This document shows positions 32,785-41,170 of a stretch of DNA of 64,000 nt, piece after piece. The notes under the pieces were generated by a model. The model was not told the DNA's origin, did not search any database, and saw nothing but the letters and a program-made list of their open reading frames with translations. Every line of letters starts with the position of its first letter. Positions within the stretch are counted from its first letter, which is position 1. Origin of the DNA: Collinsella sp. (GTDB lineage: Bacteria; Actinomycetota; Coriobacteriia; Coriobacteriales; Coriobacteriaceae); NCBI GenBank assembly GCA_019414245.1, contig DXMK01000005.1, forward strand, positions 58,460-122,459, given 5' to 3'. The position numbers were made by a program, and so were the translations under genes.

Positions 32785-34038
32785 CTATGCCTGCATCCGG
32801 GGCTGTGCAGATTGACGACGGCGCTCCCAGCGAGCCAACTTAATCGTCACCAGCGTGAGCGCCCAGGCCACAAGCGAGAACGCGGCGCCCACTGCACCCA
32901 CGTACGCAATGCCAATGCTGCTTACCACGGCGCCGCCCACTGCGGTGCCAAACGAGATGCCGACGTTAAACGCCATGGGCTCAACCGAACTTGCGAGTAC
33001 CATCGACTTGGGATGGCGGCTGCGAGCCACGTCCATAAAGTGCGTGATGCATGAGACCGAGAACAGGTACATGAGCATCGCCAGGCTAAAGACAAAGACC
33101 AGCGCGAGCGGCATGGCGGCGCCCACGGCAAACAGCCCGAGCAGTGCCGCCGCCTGCAGCACAAACGTAACCAGCAGCGCCTTCATGCCAAAACGCGCAT
33201 CGATCCATCCGCCCAGGATGTTCGAGATCAGGCAGAACACGCCATAGGCCATAAGTGTGGTGCTCGCCTGAACGGTATCCATGCCCAGCATCTGCTCCAG
33301 ATAAGGCGTCACGTAGCCGTAGAATACGTAGACCGAGCCCACGCCAAACAAGAAGATGAGCATGCCGGTGATGATACTCGGCTCGCGTAGTAGCCCCGCC
33401 TGCTCGCGGAAGGTGGCGGGCTCATCGGTCTGCCCGGCGCGAGGCATAAACGCCACGAGCGCGCTACAGATCAAAACGGCAAAGGTCAGCGTGCCGTACA
33501 TGGCCACGTGCCAATCGAGTGTGTCGGCCACAAACTTGCCAATCGAGGTCACAAAGACCATTGCTACGGAAAACGCACCATATACCACCGAGATGGCAAG
33601 CGAAGTTTGCTGCGGGGACAGCAGCTCGGGGATGTACGTCACACCCACGGCGAGCAGTGCGCCCGAGACGGAGCCCAGGACAATGCGTGAGATAAACAGC
33701 ACCTGGAAGTTGGGCGCCAACGCCATGACCAGGTTGCCGAGCACAAAGACGATGCTGTAGCACACGAGCAGCTGGTAGCGGCGAAAACGCCCCGTGCTGA
33801 GCGCAAGCACCGGCGTGGCGATAGCGTAGACAAGCGCGAACACGCTGATAAGCTGGCCCGCGGTGGCAAGCGAGATGCCGAGCTCCGTCGCCAAGTCGCT
33901 TTCGATGCCGATGACCACGAACTCGGAGCAGCCGAGCGAGAATCCCAACAGCACGAGCAGTGCCAGGCAGAGCTTGGTGCGCGCGGGGGAGAGCGCGGCA
34001 GCGGTTGACTTACTTTTAGGCGTGGTTGCAGCGGTCAA
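32785..34038 (-). CDS. MFS efflux transporter (DHA1/sugar-efflux type)
   Basis: Twelve-helix major facilitator exporter, 417 aa. The N-terminal GFSLGCSEFVVIGIESDLATELG resembles the AraJ/SotB-like DHA1 group; the loop after helix 2 reads STGRFRRYQ. The C-terminus is short and basic. I chose the TTG at 34038 because GGAG lies 8 nt before it; a GTG at 34047 is in frame without a site, and an upstream open frame is probably non-coding. Substrate unknown. Confidence 0.82.
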   Translation of the reverse strand: MTAATTPKSKSTAAALSPARTKLCLALLVLLGFSLGCSEFVVIGIESDLATELGISLATAGQLISVFALVYAIATPVLALSTGRFRRYQLLVCYSIVFVLGNLVMALAPNFQVLFISRIVLGSVSGALLAVGVTYIPELLSPQQTSLAISVVYGAFSVAMVFVTSIGKFVADTLDWHVAMYGTLTFAVLICSALVAFMPRAGQTDEPATFREQAGLLREPSIITGMLIFLFGVGSVYVFYGYVTPYLEQMLGMDTVQASTTLMAYGVFCLISNILGGWIDARFGMKALLVTFVLQAAALLGLFAVGAAMPLALVFVFSLAMLMYLFSVSCITHFMDVARSRHPKSMVLASSVEPMAFNVGISFGTAVGGAVVSSIGIAYVGAVGAAFSLVAWALTLVTIKLARWERRRQSAQPRMQA

Positions 34039-34096
34039 GGTTGTCACTCCAATGTCGCATGAATAAGCGGGATTCAATCCCTGCAACTCTAACAGA

Positions 34097-34158
34097 ATGC
34101 GACAAAGGACAGTCCCTTTGTCACATGGAGGGCTTGCCTGTATAGTCGCAATACAGGC
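34097..34158 (+). promoter_or_regulatory. REP-like hairpin providing a promoter, with palindromic operator
   Basis: The REP-like arms ATGCGACAAAGG (34097-34108) and CCTTTGTCACAT (34115-34126) are followed by a promoter-like arrangement: -35 TTGTCA (34118-34123, inside the right arm), 17-bp spacer, -10 TATAGT (34141-34146). An inverted repeat GCCTGTAT / ATACAGGC (34136-34158) overlaps the -10. This would drive the LpdD/Nudix fusion gene 40 bp downstream. Confidence 0.55.
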
Positions 34159-34198
34159 GAAGATGGTCTCAGGTACATCGCGGGCGGCAGGAGATCCC

Positions 34199-35146
34199 AT
34201 GGGTATGCACACGACAAAGGTTGCAGTGGGCGAGGGCAAGTTTGCGCTCGAGGCCCAGCTGACGGTGACGCCGCGAGGCATGGCGGTGTACGCCTGCTCG
34301 CCGGAGTTTGCGCACCTGGGCGCCACGGCGCAGGCCATTCCGCGCCCCGAGCCCGGCCGTACGGCAACGGTGAGCATCCTGGCCGTTCCGTGCCATCGAG
34401 ACGAGATCCCGGCGCACGATATCGCGGCGGCGCTGGCCACGCGCTTTGGCGTGCCGGTAGTTGCAAGCACGGGTTTTCATGTTGAACAAGCGAGCGGTGA
34501 CGACCTGCAGCGCGTGCTCGACACCACCAAGGAGCTCATCGCCGCGCTCGAGGAAGCCGCAGCCCGCATTCTGCGCGCCGGCTGGGATGAGGGCGGTGCG
34601 GGCGCCGAGGTCGTGGCGGTCGATGCTGCGACCGGCGAGGCGCTTGGCCCCGTCGACCGCATCGAGGCCCATGCTGGTGAGGGCATCCTGCATCAGGCAT
34701 TTCTGACGCTTTTGGTCGAGGGCCGGGGCGAAGACGCGCGCCTGCTGCTCTGTCGCCGCAGTCCGCTCAAGCGCCTGTGGGGCGGGGTGCTGGCCGATAG
34801 CTGCGCCGGCCATCCGCTCCCCGGGGAAGACGTCGCGGCCGCCACGGCGCGCCGCATCAACGAAGAGCTCGGCATTACGCGCGAGCCCGATCAGCTCAAG
34901 CACCTCGGACACGTGGTGTACCGCGAGGACCACGGCGACGGTCGCTGCGAGTGCGAATGGTGCGAGGTCTACCTTGCCCATGTTGAGCCGGGCGAGCTGC
35001 ATATCAACCAAGAGGAGATCTCGGAAGTGCGTCGCGTGGCTCCGTCCGAGCTCAAAGGCTACCTGCAGGGTCACCCCGAGCAGCTGGCCCCCTGGCTCCG
35101 CGAGGCCCTCGGCGACCCATTCATCCGCACGGCCCTCGCTATGTAA
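34199..35146 (+). CDS. LpdD-like domain fused to IDI-like Nudix domain
   Basis: 315-aa fusion. Residues ~1-120 resemble LpdD, the small subunit/chaperone of gallate-type UbiD decarboxylases: FAHLGATA, AVPCHRDEIPAHD and STGFHVEQ match its conserved pattern from memory. Residues ~150-315 are Nudix, closest to isopentenyl-diphosphate isomerase: metal His in EAHAGEGILHQAF and SCAGHP, and Glu in ECEWCEV. The expected catalytic Cys (SVCGHP in E. coli Idi) is shifted to SCAGHP (Cys202, Ala203), and the Nudix helix reads ARRINEELG with both Glu. It may supply or trim a dimethylallyl donor for the UbiX gene nearby. The ATG follows AGGAG. Domain calls need a profile search. Confidence 0.7.
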   Translation: MGMHTTKVAVGEGKFALEAQLTVTPRGMAVYACSPEFAHLGATAQAIPRPEPGRTATVSILAVPCHRDEIPAHDIAAALATRFGVPVVASTGFHVEQASGDDLQRVLDTTKELIAALEEAAARILRAGWDEGGAGAEVVAVDAATGEALGPVDRIEAHAGEGILHQAFLTLLVEGRGEDARLLLCRRSPLKRLWGGVLADSCAGHPLPGEDVAAATARRINEELGITREPDQLKHLGHVVYREDHGDGRCECEWCEVYLAHVEPGELHINQEEISEVRRVAPSELKGYLQGHPEQLAPWLREALGDPFIRTALAM

Positions 35147-35171
35147 AAAAGACAGTCCCTTTGCCACATCC

Positions 35172-35238
35172 AAACCGTCACAACATTCGGCGAAAATCTC
35201 GAAAACGAGGAAAAGCGTCGAATGTTGTGACGGTTTTT
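35172..35238 (+). terminator. Terminator hairpin after the LpdD/Nudix fusion gene
   Basis: Arms AAACCGTCACAACATTCG (35172-35189) and CGAATGTTGTGACGGTTT (from 35219) pair almost perfectly, followed by TTTTTG. Between it and the gene lies half of a TGTGACAAAGGG repeat (35150-35168) whose remaining left side overlaps the gene's stop codon. The 149-bp stretch up to the transporter shows no further feature. Confidence 0.75.
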
Positions 35239-35387
35239 GTCTAGGGAATCGCTTCTCATCCAAAAAATCCGCTTGACTGTATTGCCGCAACACAGCGCAA
35301 CGTAAGGGGTGTCCGATAACGGGCGCCCCTTTTTAAGCGGCAACATGGCTGCGAATTCGGAGCGCCCCCAACAAGAAAGGTGGGGAG

Positions 35388-36845
35388 ATGGAAGCGGAAA
35401 AGAAGGCGTTTAAGATCACCAAGCGCGAAATTGGCTTTGTGCTGGGTATCGTTGTCTTTTTGCTGGTGAAGTTTCTTCCTTTGGCGGAGCTGAGCTCGAC
35501 GGTCGAGCTCACGGTCGGCGGTCAGACCTGTCTGGCACTGACGCTCGCCACGGTGGTGTTCTGGGCATGCGGCGTGGCACAGCCGGGCTTTGTGGGCCTG
35601 CTCTACTGCGCACTGCTCGTCCTGTTCAAGGTGTGCGTGGACGACACGGGCGCCGCGAGCATCTCGGCGACGGTCGCCTCCACGTTTAGCTCGTGGACCA
35701 AGGCCACCATGTGGCTCGTCATCGGCGCCTACCTCATCGCCAGCGCGGTCAAGGAGTCGGGCCTGGGCGAGCGCATCGCCTACGCGTTCATGCTCAAGTT
35801 CGTGCGCGACGCCAAGTCGCTCATCATCTCGATCTTCGCGCTCACCTTTGTGCTGTCGCTGCTGATCCCGCATCCGTTCCCCCGCGCCTTCCTCATCCTC
35901 GCCGTCGTCTCGGTCATCGCCGAGTCCGCCGGCTACGGTGACGACGACAAGGGCAAGCTCGGCTTCCTCGTGTTTGCCGCTGCCGCCCCGGGTTCCATGT
36001 TCTTCCTGACGGGCGACTCCACGCTTAACCCGCTCGTTGCGCAGTACAGTGCCGAGGCCGGCGGCATGAGCCCGTCCTTCGTCGACTGGTTCCTGTACAT
36101 GAGCGTGCCTATGCTGGTTGCGCTGCTGTGCACCCTGTTCCTGGGCCTTTTCCTCTTTAAGCCCAGCAAGGAGCTCGTCTACGATCGCGAGCAGATCGTG
36201 GCCAAGCAGGCCGCGCTCGGCAAGCTCTCCGTCAAGGAGATCCGCACCATCGTGTGGCTTGTCATCGCCATCGCGCTGTGGCTCACCGTCTCGGGCGACT
36301 ATATCGGCTGGGTCACCCTGGCCATTGGCGTTGCTCTCGCCATGCCCATCATCGGCGAAGTTCTCACTCCCGCCAGCTGGAACGCTGTCGACATCAAGTC
36401 CCTCATGTTCCTGACGGCCGCCATGGCCGTGGGCTCCGTGGGCGGTGCCACCGGCATGAACGCCTGGATCGCCGACGTCGTGCTCCCCAGCTCCGTGCCT
36501 GAGAACATCTTCCTGTTCGCCCTGCTCGTCGCCGCGCTTTCCATGATCATCCACATGTTCATGGGCTCGGTCATGGCCGTGCTCGGCGTGTGCGTGCCGG
36601 CATTTATCAGCTTTGCCGCCGGCTCCAGCGTGAGCCCACTCGCCGTGGCGCTCATCGTCTTCACGTCCATCAACATCCACTACATCCTGCCGTTCCATAA
36701 CCTGCCGATCCTTATCGGCGAAGGCAAGGACGCCGGCGGCTACACCTCCAAAGAGGCTATGCGCATGGGCATCCCCCTCACCGCGGTCGTCTTTGTCGTC
36801 GTGCTGGTCGAGGCCGCCTGGTTCCACCTCTTTGGCCTGATGTAA
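35388..36845 (+). CDS. DASS/SLC13-type anion transporter
   Basis: 485-aa membrane protein of the divalent-anion:sodium symporter type, with about 11-13 helices. Visible features include SSWTKATMWLVIGAYLIAS, PGSMFFLTGDSTLNP, which resembles the Ser-Asn-Thr substrate motif, and a second-half FLTAAMAVGSVGGATGMN. Members move dicarboxylates or aromatic and related carboxylates. The ATG follows AAAGGTGGGGAG. The ubiD gene follows by 142 bp, so uptake of the carboxylic acid to be decarboxylated, or exchange with product, is the likely role; the substrate is inferred only from context. Confidence 0.85.
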   Translation: MEAEKKAFKITKREIGFVLGIVVFLLVKFLPLAELSSTVELTVGGQTCLALTLATVVFWACGVAQPGFVGLLYCALLVLFKVCVDDTGAASISATVASTFSSWTKATMWLVIGAYLIASAVKESGLGERIAYAFMLKFVRDAKSLIISIFALTFVLSLLIPHPFPRAFLILAVVSVIAESAGYGDDDKGKLGFLVFAAAAPGSMFFLTGDSTLNPLVAQYSAEAGGMSPSFVDWFLYMSVPMLVALLCTLFLGLFLFKPSKELVYDREQIVAKQAALGKLSVKEIRTIVWLVIAIALWLTVSGDYIGWVTLAIGVALAMPIIGEVLTPASWNAVDIKSLMFLTAAMAVGSVGGATGMNAWIADVVLPSSVPENIFLFALLVAALSMIIHMFMGSVMAVLGVCVPAFISFAAGSSVSPLAVALIVFTSINIHYILPFHNLPILIGEGKDAGGYTSKEAMRMGIPLTAVVFVVVLVEAAWFHLFGLM

Positions 36846-36987
36846 GCGGTCGAGCGCCCCGGCTGTAAGCAGCCAAGCGCTTGAACTTCGAGTGGTCGAG
36901 CGCTCCATTTGTGAGCGCCGCGGCCCCATTACGTTACCCCGTCCGGCGGCACCCCGTCGCCGGACACTCTCCCGAAAGGAGTACGCC

Positions 36988-38475
36988 ATGTCCACTACCG
37001 ATGCTTCCCAGATCCACGACCTGCGTTCCGCGCTCGACTTTTTGCGTGAGATGCCGGGCCAGCTGCTCGAGACCGACACCCAGGTCGATCCCGATGCCGA
37101 GGTCTCGGGCGTCTACCGTCACGTCGGTGCTGGCGGCACCGTCATGCGCCCGACCAAAGAGGGTCCGGCGATGGTCTTCAACAACGTCAAGGGCTTTGAC
37201 GACGCCAAGGTCTGCATCGGTATGCTTGCCAGCCGCAAGCGCGTTGCCGCCCTGCTCGACCTGGACGAGGAGCACCTGGGCCTCGAGATCGGCAAGCGCT
37301 TCGAGAACCTGATCGCCCCCGAGCAGATCGCCGAGGGCAAGCACGTCGACTGCCAGGAGGTCGTGTACAAGGCGACCGACGAGGGCTTTGACCTGCGCAA
37401 GATCGTTCCCGCTCCCACCAACACGCCCGTTGACGGCGGCCCCTACATCACCATGGGCCTCGCCTATGGCACGAGCCCCGATGGCACCCAGTCCGACGTA
37501 ACCATCCACCGCTTCTCCTGCGTCGACAAGGACAAGCTCGCCATGTGAATCACCCCGGGCAGCCGTCACCTGGGTGCGTTCTTTGACGAGTACTGCCAGC
37601 GCGGCGAGGATATGCCCATCTCCATCTCCATCGGCCTGGACCCCGCCGTGTACATGTGCTGCGGCTTCGAGGCTCCCACCACGCCGCTCGGCTTCAACGA
37701 GCTGCAGATCGCCGGCGCCCTGCGCGGCCGCGCCGTCGAGCTTGCCGACTGCGTCACCGTTCCGCAGAAGTGCATTGCCAATGCCGAGTACGTGCTCGAG
37801 GGCTACCTCATGCACGACGAGACCATCAACGAGGATGTCAACGGCCACGGCTACGCCATGCCCGAGTTCCCCGGCTACACCGGTGGCGCCAAGGTCTGCC
37901 CGGTGATCAAGATCACCGCCGTCACCACGCGCGTCAACCCCATTATGGAGAGCTGCATCGGCCCTTCGCACGAGCACGTGTCCATGGCCGGTATCCCCAC
38001 CGAGGCCTCCATCTACAAGATGGTCGAGACCGCTATCCCGGGCCGCCTGCTCAACGTTCACGCCGCTCCCTGCGGTGGCGGCAAGTTCGTTGCCATCATG
38101 CAGTTCAAGAAGTCGAGCAAAAATGACGAGGGCCGTCAGCGCAACGCCGCCATGCTCGCCTTCTCGGCGTTCTCCGAGCTCAAGCACGTCATCCTTGTCG
38201 ACGAGGATGTCGACATCTTCGATATGAGCGACGTGATGTGGGCCATGACCACGCGCTTCCAGGCCGACGTGGACCTCATCACCATCCCCGGTTGCCACTG
38301 CCACGTGCTCGATCCGTCCAACGACCCCGCGTTCGATCCTTCGATCCGCGAGCACGGTATCGCCTGCAAGGCCATCTTCGACTGCACGGTTCCGTTTAAC
38401 CTCAAGAAGAACTTCATCCGCTCGCAGTTCATGGAGATCGACAAGGACAAGTGGGCCGCCGAGCTCGCCTTCTAG
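36988..38475 (+). pseudogene. ubiD: UbiD-family prenyl-FMN decarboxylase with in-frame TGA
   Basis: Full-length UbiD/LpdC-type (de)carboxylase frame of 495 codons before the terminal stop, interrupted only by TGA at 37546-37548 (codon 187). Both sides are well conserved: Arg175 in TIHRFSC matches the prFMN-site Arg, and Glu329 and Glu339 in HEHVSMAGIPTEASI match the catalytic-acid region; the tail IFDCTVPF is typical. The stop is 12 codons after Arg175, in KLAM-stop-ITPGSRHLGAFF. No other disruption is seen, so this is a very recent nonsense change, a sequence error or readthrough; Trp (TGG) is the simplest ancestral codon. The ATG follows GAAAGGAG. ubiX follows 33 bp downstream. Confidence 0.8.
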
Positions 38476-38508
38476 TAAGTAGCCCTACCAAGTAGTTAAG
38501 GAGTTGTC

Positions 38509-39087
38509 ATGCCTGAGTCTTCTGTTCGTCCCCGTCGCATTGTCGTTGGCGTGTCTGGCGCCAGCGGTGCGGCACTGGGCCTTGAATGCCTCAAATGCCT
38601 GCGCCAGGCCGGCGCTGAGTCGGCGCTTGTCGTCACGCGCGGGGGAGAGATCACCATCGAGCAGGAGCTCGGCATGACGCTCGACGAGTTTGCGTGCTAT
38701 GCCGATGTGGTCTACGACAACAAGAACATTGGCGCTGCCATCGCAAGCGGCACCTATCCGGTCGACGGCATGATCGTGGCTCCCTGCTCCATGAAGACGC
38801 TCGCCGGCATCGCGAGCGGCTACAGCGAAAACCTGTTGCTGCGTGCGGCCGATGTGCAGATGAAAGAGCAGCGCCGCCTGGTGCTTATGGTGCGCGAGAC
38901 GCCCTTCAGTGCGATCCATGTCGACAACATGGCACGCCTGGCGCGCGTGCCGGGTGTCATGCTCATGCCGCCCATGCTCACGTTTTACAACGGCCCCGCC
39001 ACGCTCGATGAGGCGGTGCATCACATCGCCGCCAAGGCACTCGAGGCCGTCGGCGTGTCGTGCGCCAACTATAAGCGCTGGTCATAG
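38509..39087 (+). CDS. ubiX: UbiX-type flavin prenyltransferase
   Basis: 192-aa enzyme that joins a dimethylallyl group from dimethylallyl phosphate to FMN, making the prenyl-FMN cofactor that UbiD enzymes need. The N-terminal VGVSGASGAALGLE flavin loop, VAPCSMKTLAGIASGYSENL and the C-terminal VMLMPPMLTFYNGP region are diagnostic. TAAGGAGTTGTC precedes the ATG. It forms an operon with ubiD and probably the transporter, ended by a strong terminator at 39121. Confidence 0.95.
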   Translation: MPESSVRPRRIVVGVSGASGAALGLECLKCLRQAGAESALVVTRGGEITIEQELGMTLDEFACYADVVYDNKNIGAAIASGTYPVDGMIVAPCSMKTLAGIASGYSENLLLRAADVQMKEQRRLVLMVRETPFSAIHVDNMARLARVPGVMLMPPMLTFYNGPATLDEAVHHIAAKALEAVGVSCANYKRWS

Positions 39088-39120
39088 GCATCTTTAGGGT
39101 AGGATACGAGTAGTGTTTGA

Positions 39121-39150
39121 GCCCGCTGCCCCTGTGGGCGGCGGGCTTTT
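39121..39150 (+). terminator. Intrinsic terminator after ubiX
   Basis: Stem GCCCGCTGCCC / GGGCGGCGGGC closing a CTGT loop, followed by TTTT. It ends the decarboxylase operon 33 bp after the ubiX stop and just before the MerR gene. Confidence 0.8.
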
Positions 39151-39178
39151 CGTGTCAAAGGGTGTGTCGGGAGGACCT

Positions 39179-40045
39179 ATGCAGACGGGTATGTATGCGA
39201 TTAGCGAGATGGCGAGCTTGTTTAACGTTTCGCGCCAAACGCTCATCTGCTACGACAAGATCGGTCTGTTTAAACCCGCCGTGGTTAACGAAAAAGGCTA
39301 CCGTTTCTATTCGCCCACGCAGATCCCGCTCATGCGTCTGATCTGCATGCTGCGCGACTTGGGACTGGAACTCGATGAGATCGATCGCCTGACCTCGACG
39401 TTCGACATTGGAGAGATGACCGATCACCTGCGCTCGCGGGTGCAGGCGCTCGACGAGCAGATTGCCGGGCTCAAAGCCGAGCGCGCGAGCGTGCAGGAGC
39501 GGCTGAGTTTTTACGACGAGGCGGTCTATTGGCGCGAGCGCGAGGGCAAACCGGAGCTCAAGCAATTCGAGCGCCGCTACGTGGTCTTTGAGGAGTTCCC
39601 GAGCGATATCGAGCGTGGCCGCTCGATGCTGCACCCCACGCTCATGCGGGCGATTCTGCGCATGCGTGCGCTCACGGGCACACGCCCCATGCGCGGTTGG
39701 GGCGCCATGCTGCGTTGCGAGGCGCTGCATTCCGACGACCCCATCGCCGGTGCCGGTTCCTTTGCCGTGTTGCCGCGTGGTGCCGAGGAAATACTGCCGA
39801 GCGATCCTGCCGAGCTGGCGGAGATTGGCGTCGAGGTGCTGCCCGAGGGCACGTACCTGTGCATGAGTCGCTGGGGCATGCCGTACGAGCCCGAGGGTAT
39901 CCGCGCCATCGTGGCCTGCATGGACAGGCACGCGCTCCAGCCCATCGGCAATGCTTTCGATTTTTGCTACCTGGACACCACGAGCTACGACGAGTCTCAC
40001 CAAGAGGACTTCTGCTGTATCCAAATCCCCGTCGCCCTCAAATAA
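39179..40045 (+). CDS. MerR-family regulator with effector-binding domain
   Basis: 288-aa regulator. The N-terminal MerR winged helix reads YAISEMASLFNVSRQTLICYDKIGLFKPA, followed by the conserved GYRFYSPTQI segment and a coiled-coil dimer helix (~90-125). The C-terminal ~150 residues look like a GyrI/BmrR-type multidrug or metabolite effector domain. GGGAGG precedes the ATG at 39179. It lies directly downstream of ubiX and could regulate the decarboxylase cluster, but it has its own start region after a terminator. Confidence 0.88.
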   Translation: MQTGMYAISEMASLFNVSRQTLICYDKIGLFKPAVVNEKGYRFYSPTQIPLMRLICMLRDLGLELDEIDRLTSTFDIGEMTDHLRSRVQALDEQIAGLKAERASVQERLSFYDEAVYWREREGKPELKQFERRYVVFEEFPSDIERGRSMLHPTLMRAILRMRALTGTRPMRGWGAMLRCEALHSDDPIAGAGSFAVLPRGAEEILPSDPAELAEIGVEVLPEGTYLCMSRWGMPYEPEGIRAIVACMDRHALQPIGNAFDFCYLDTTSYDESHQEDFCCIQIPVALK

Positions 40046-40046
40046 C

Positions 40047-40109
40047 TTGCGGTGAAATAGTCCCTAAATAGCTCGAGTGGGCGTGCAAACAGGAACTATT
40101 CCACCGCAA
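40047..40109. repeat. TTGCGGTGAAATA hairpin, second copy
   Basis: Arms TTGCGGTGAAATAGTCC (40047-) and GGAACTATTCCACCGCAA (to 40109) match the hairpin at 9755-9817 in the outer 13 bp and differ inside while remaining mostly paired. It starts three bases after the MerR stop and probably ends that transcript. Confidence 0.65.
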
Positions 40110-40114
40110 CTTCG

Positions 40115-40145
40115 ATGCGACAAAGGAGCAGTCCCTTTATCGCAT
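40115..40145. repeat. REP-like hairpin, TGTGACAAAGGG family
   Basis: Arms ATGCGACAAAGG (40115-40126) and CCTTTATCGCAT (40134-40145) with a 7-nt loop and one mismatch. It lies back to back with the TTGCGGTGAAATA hairpin, as two repeat families also adjoin at 30600-30698. Confidence 0.75.
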
Positions 40146-40221
40146 TCCGTGCGAGCTCCAGCGCCATCTGCGGGTATAAGGCTAACAAGTGTTTATTTGC
40201 GAGGCCTAAGGGGCGCCCCGT

Positions 40222-41091
40222 ATGGATATCGATAACTTTGAATGGTGGTATAGCGAGGGCGAGGCTCCGGACGAGGAGTGGGACGAGCCCGCGTCGCGTG
40301 ACGTGTCGAGCGACGAGGACGAGACCGGCAACGATGCCGCTGTCGAGCCTGATGCCGCCTCCGATGCCGCCGAGCCCCTGACCTTTGAGCAGGCTTGGGC
40401 CCAAGCCGAGGCCGATGAGGCTAAGGCCGATGCCACGGCCACACTCGGTGAGCCGGCGGACATGTCCATCTCGCCGGCAAAGATCCCGCAGCCGCGTCAC
40501 ACCATCGACCCCGACAGCACGGCATCCTTCAGCATTCTCGACGTGCCCGCGCAAGGCGCCCAGGCGCCTGCGCCCACACATCGCCCCGACCTGGCTCGTG
40601 AGGAAGACGCGGGCCGCCGTTCTCCGCTCGGCCCCATCCTCATCGCCTTCATGGCCGGCGTTATCGCCTGCTCGGCAATCGGTAGCGTTTGGAGCCATGT
40701 CGAGCAGCAGCGTCAAGACGCCGCCAAGGTCGAGATGTCTGTCGAGCAATCGCTCAGCCGCACGCGCTCGGTACATGTGTCGGTCGAGGTCAAGGACGGC
40801 GCGATGTGGGACACCGCGCGTGGCGACAGCCAAATGCTCATCCACATCGTGGGGCGTACGCTCAAAGGGCAGACGATTGACGAGTATCAATACGTCAATT
40901 CCGCTGGTGACGGCATCGAGCTCAAGCCCGGCGACTACGAGCTCACCGTCGACGAACCGCCCGTCGCCACCGACGGCACGCGCTTCCGCGCCTCAAAGCG
41001 CATGGTTCCCGTGAGCTTTAACTCGCAGGCGCCCGATACGGTCGATAGCACTCCGCAGGGCGGGTTTGACCTTTACGCTATTGCTCAATAA
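40222..41091 (+). CDS. Acidic single-span membrane protein of unknown function
   Basis: 289-aa protein. Residues 1-~130 are strongly acidic and Ala/Pro-rich, so probably disordered. One transmembrane helix follows (LGPILIAFMAGVIACSAIGS, ~135-155). The ~130-residue extracytoplasmic domain has the patterns VHVSVEVKDGAMW and KPGDYELTVDEPP, which look like a beta-rich fold. No enzyme motif is recognised. An AAGGGG site precedes the ATG. It stands alone between repeats and the epimerase gene. Confidence 0.7.
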   Translation: MDIDNFEWWYSEGEAPDEEWDEPASRDVSSDEDETGNDAAVEPDAASDAAEPLTFEQAWAQAEADEAKADATATLGEPADMSISPAKIPQPRHTIDPDSTASFSILDVPAQGAQAPAPTHRPDLAREEDAGRRSPLGPILIAFMAGVIACSAIGSVWSHVEQQRQDAAKVEMSVEQSLSRTRSVHVSVEVKDGAMWDTARGDSQMLIHIVGRTLKGQTIDEYQYVNSAGDGIELKPGDYELTVDEPPVATDGTRFRASKRMVPVSFNSQAPDTVDSTPQGGFDLYAIAQ

Positions 41092-41170
41092 CTGCGCCTG
41101 TCGCTCAACCCCGCCGCCAAGAGTGGGACAATAGCCCTCGACACTATTGTTTACTTTTGGAGGAAGTAGC

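Noticed and set aside
37546..37576. Selenocysteine insertion at the ubiD TGA
   Set aside because: The downstream hairpin is weak and homologous UbiD proteins, as I recall them, do not have Cys here; kept only as a remote option in the ubiD finding.
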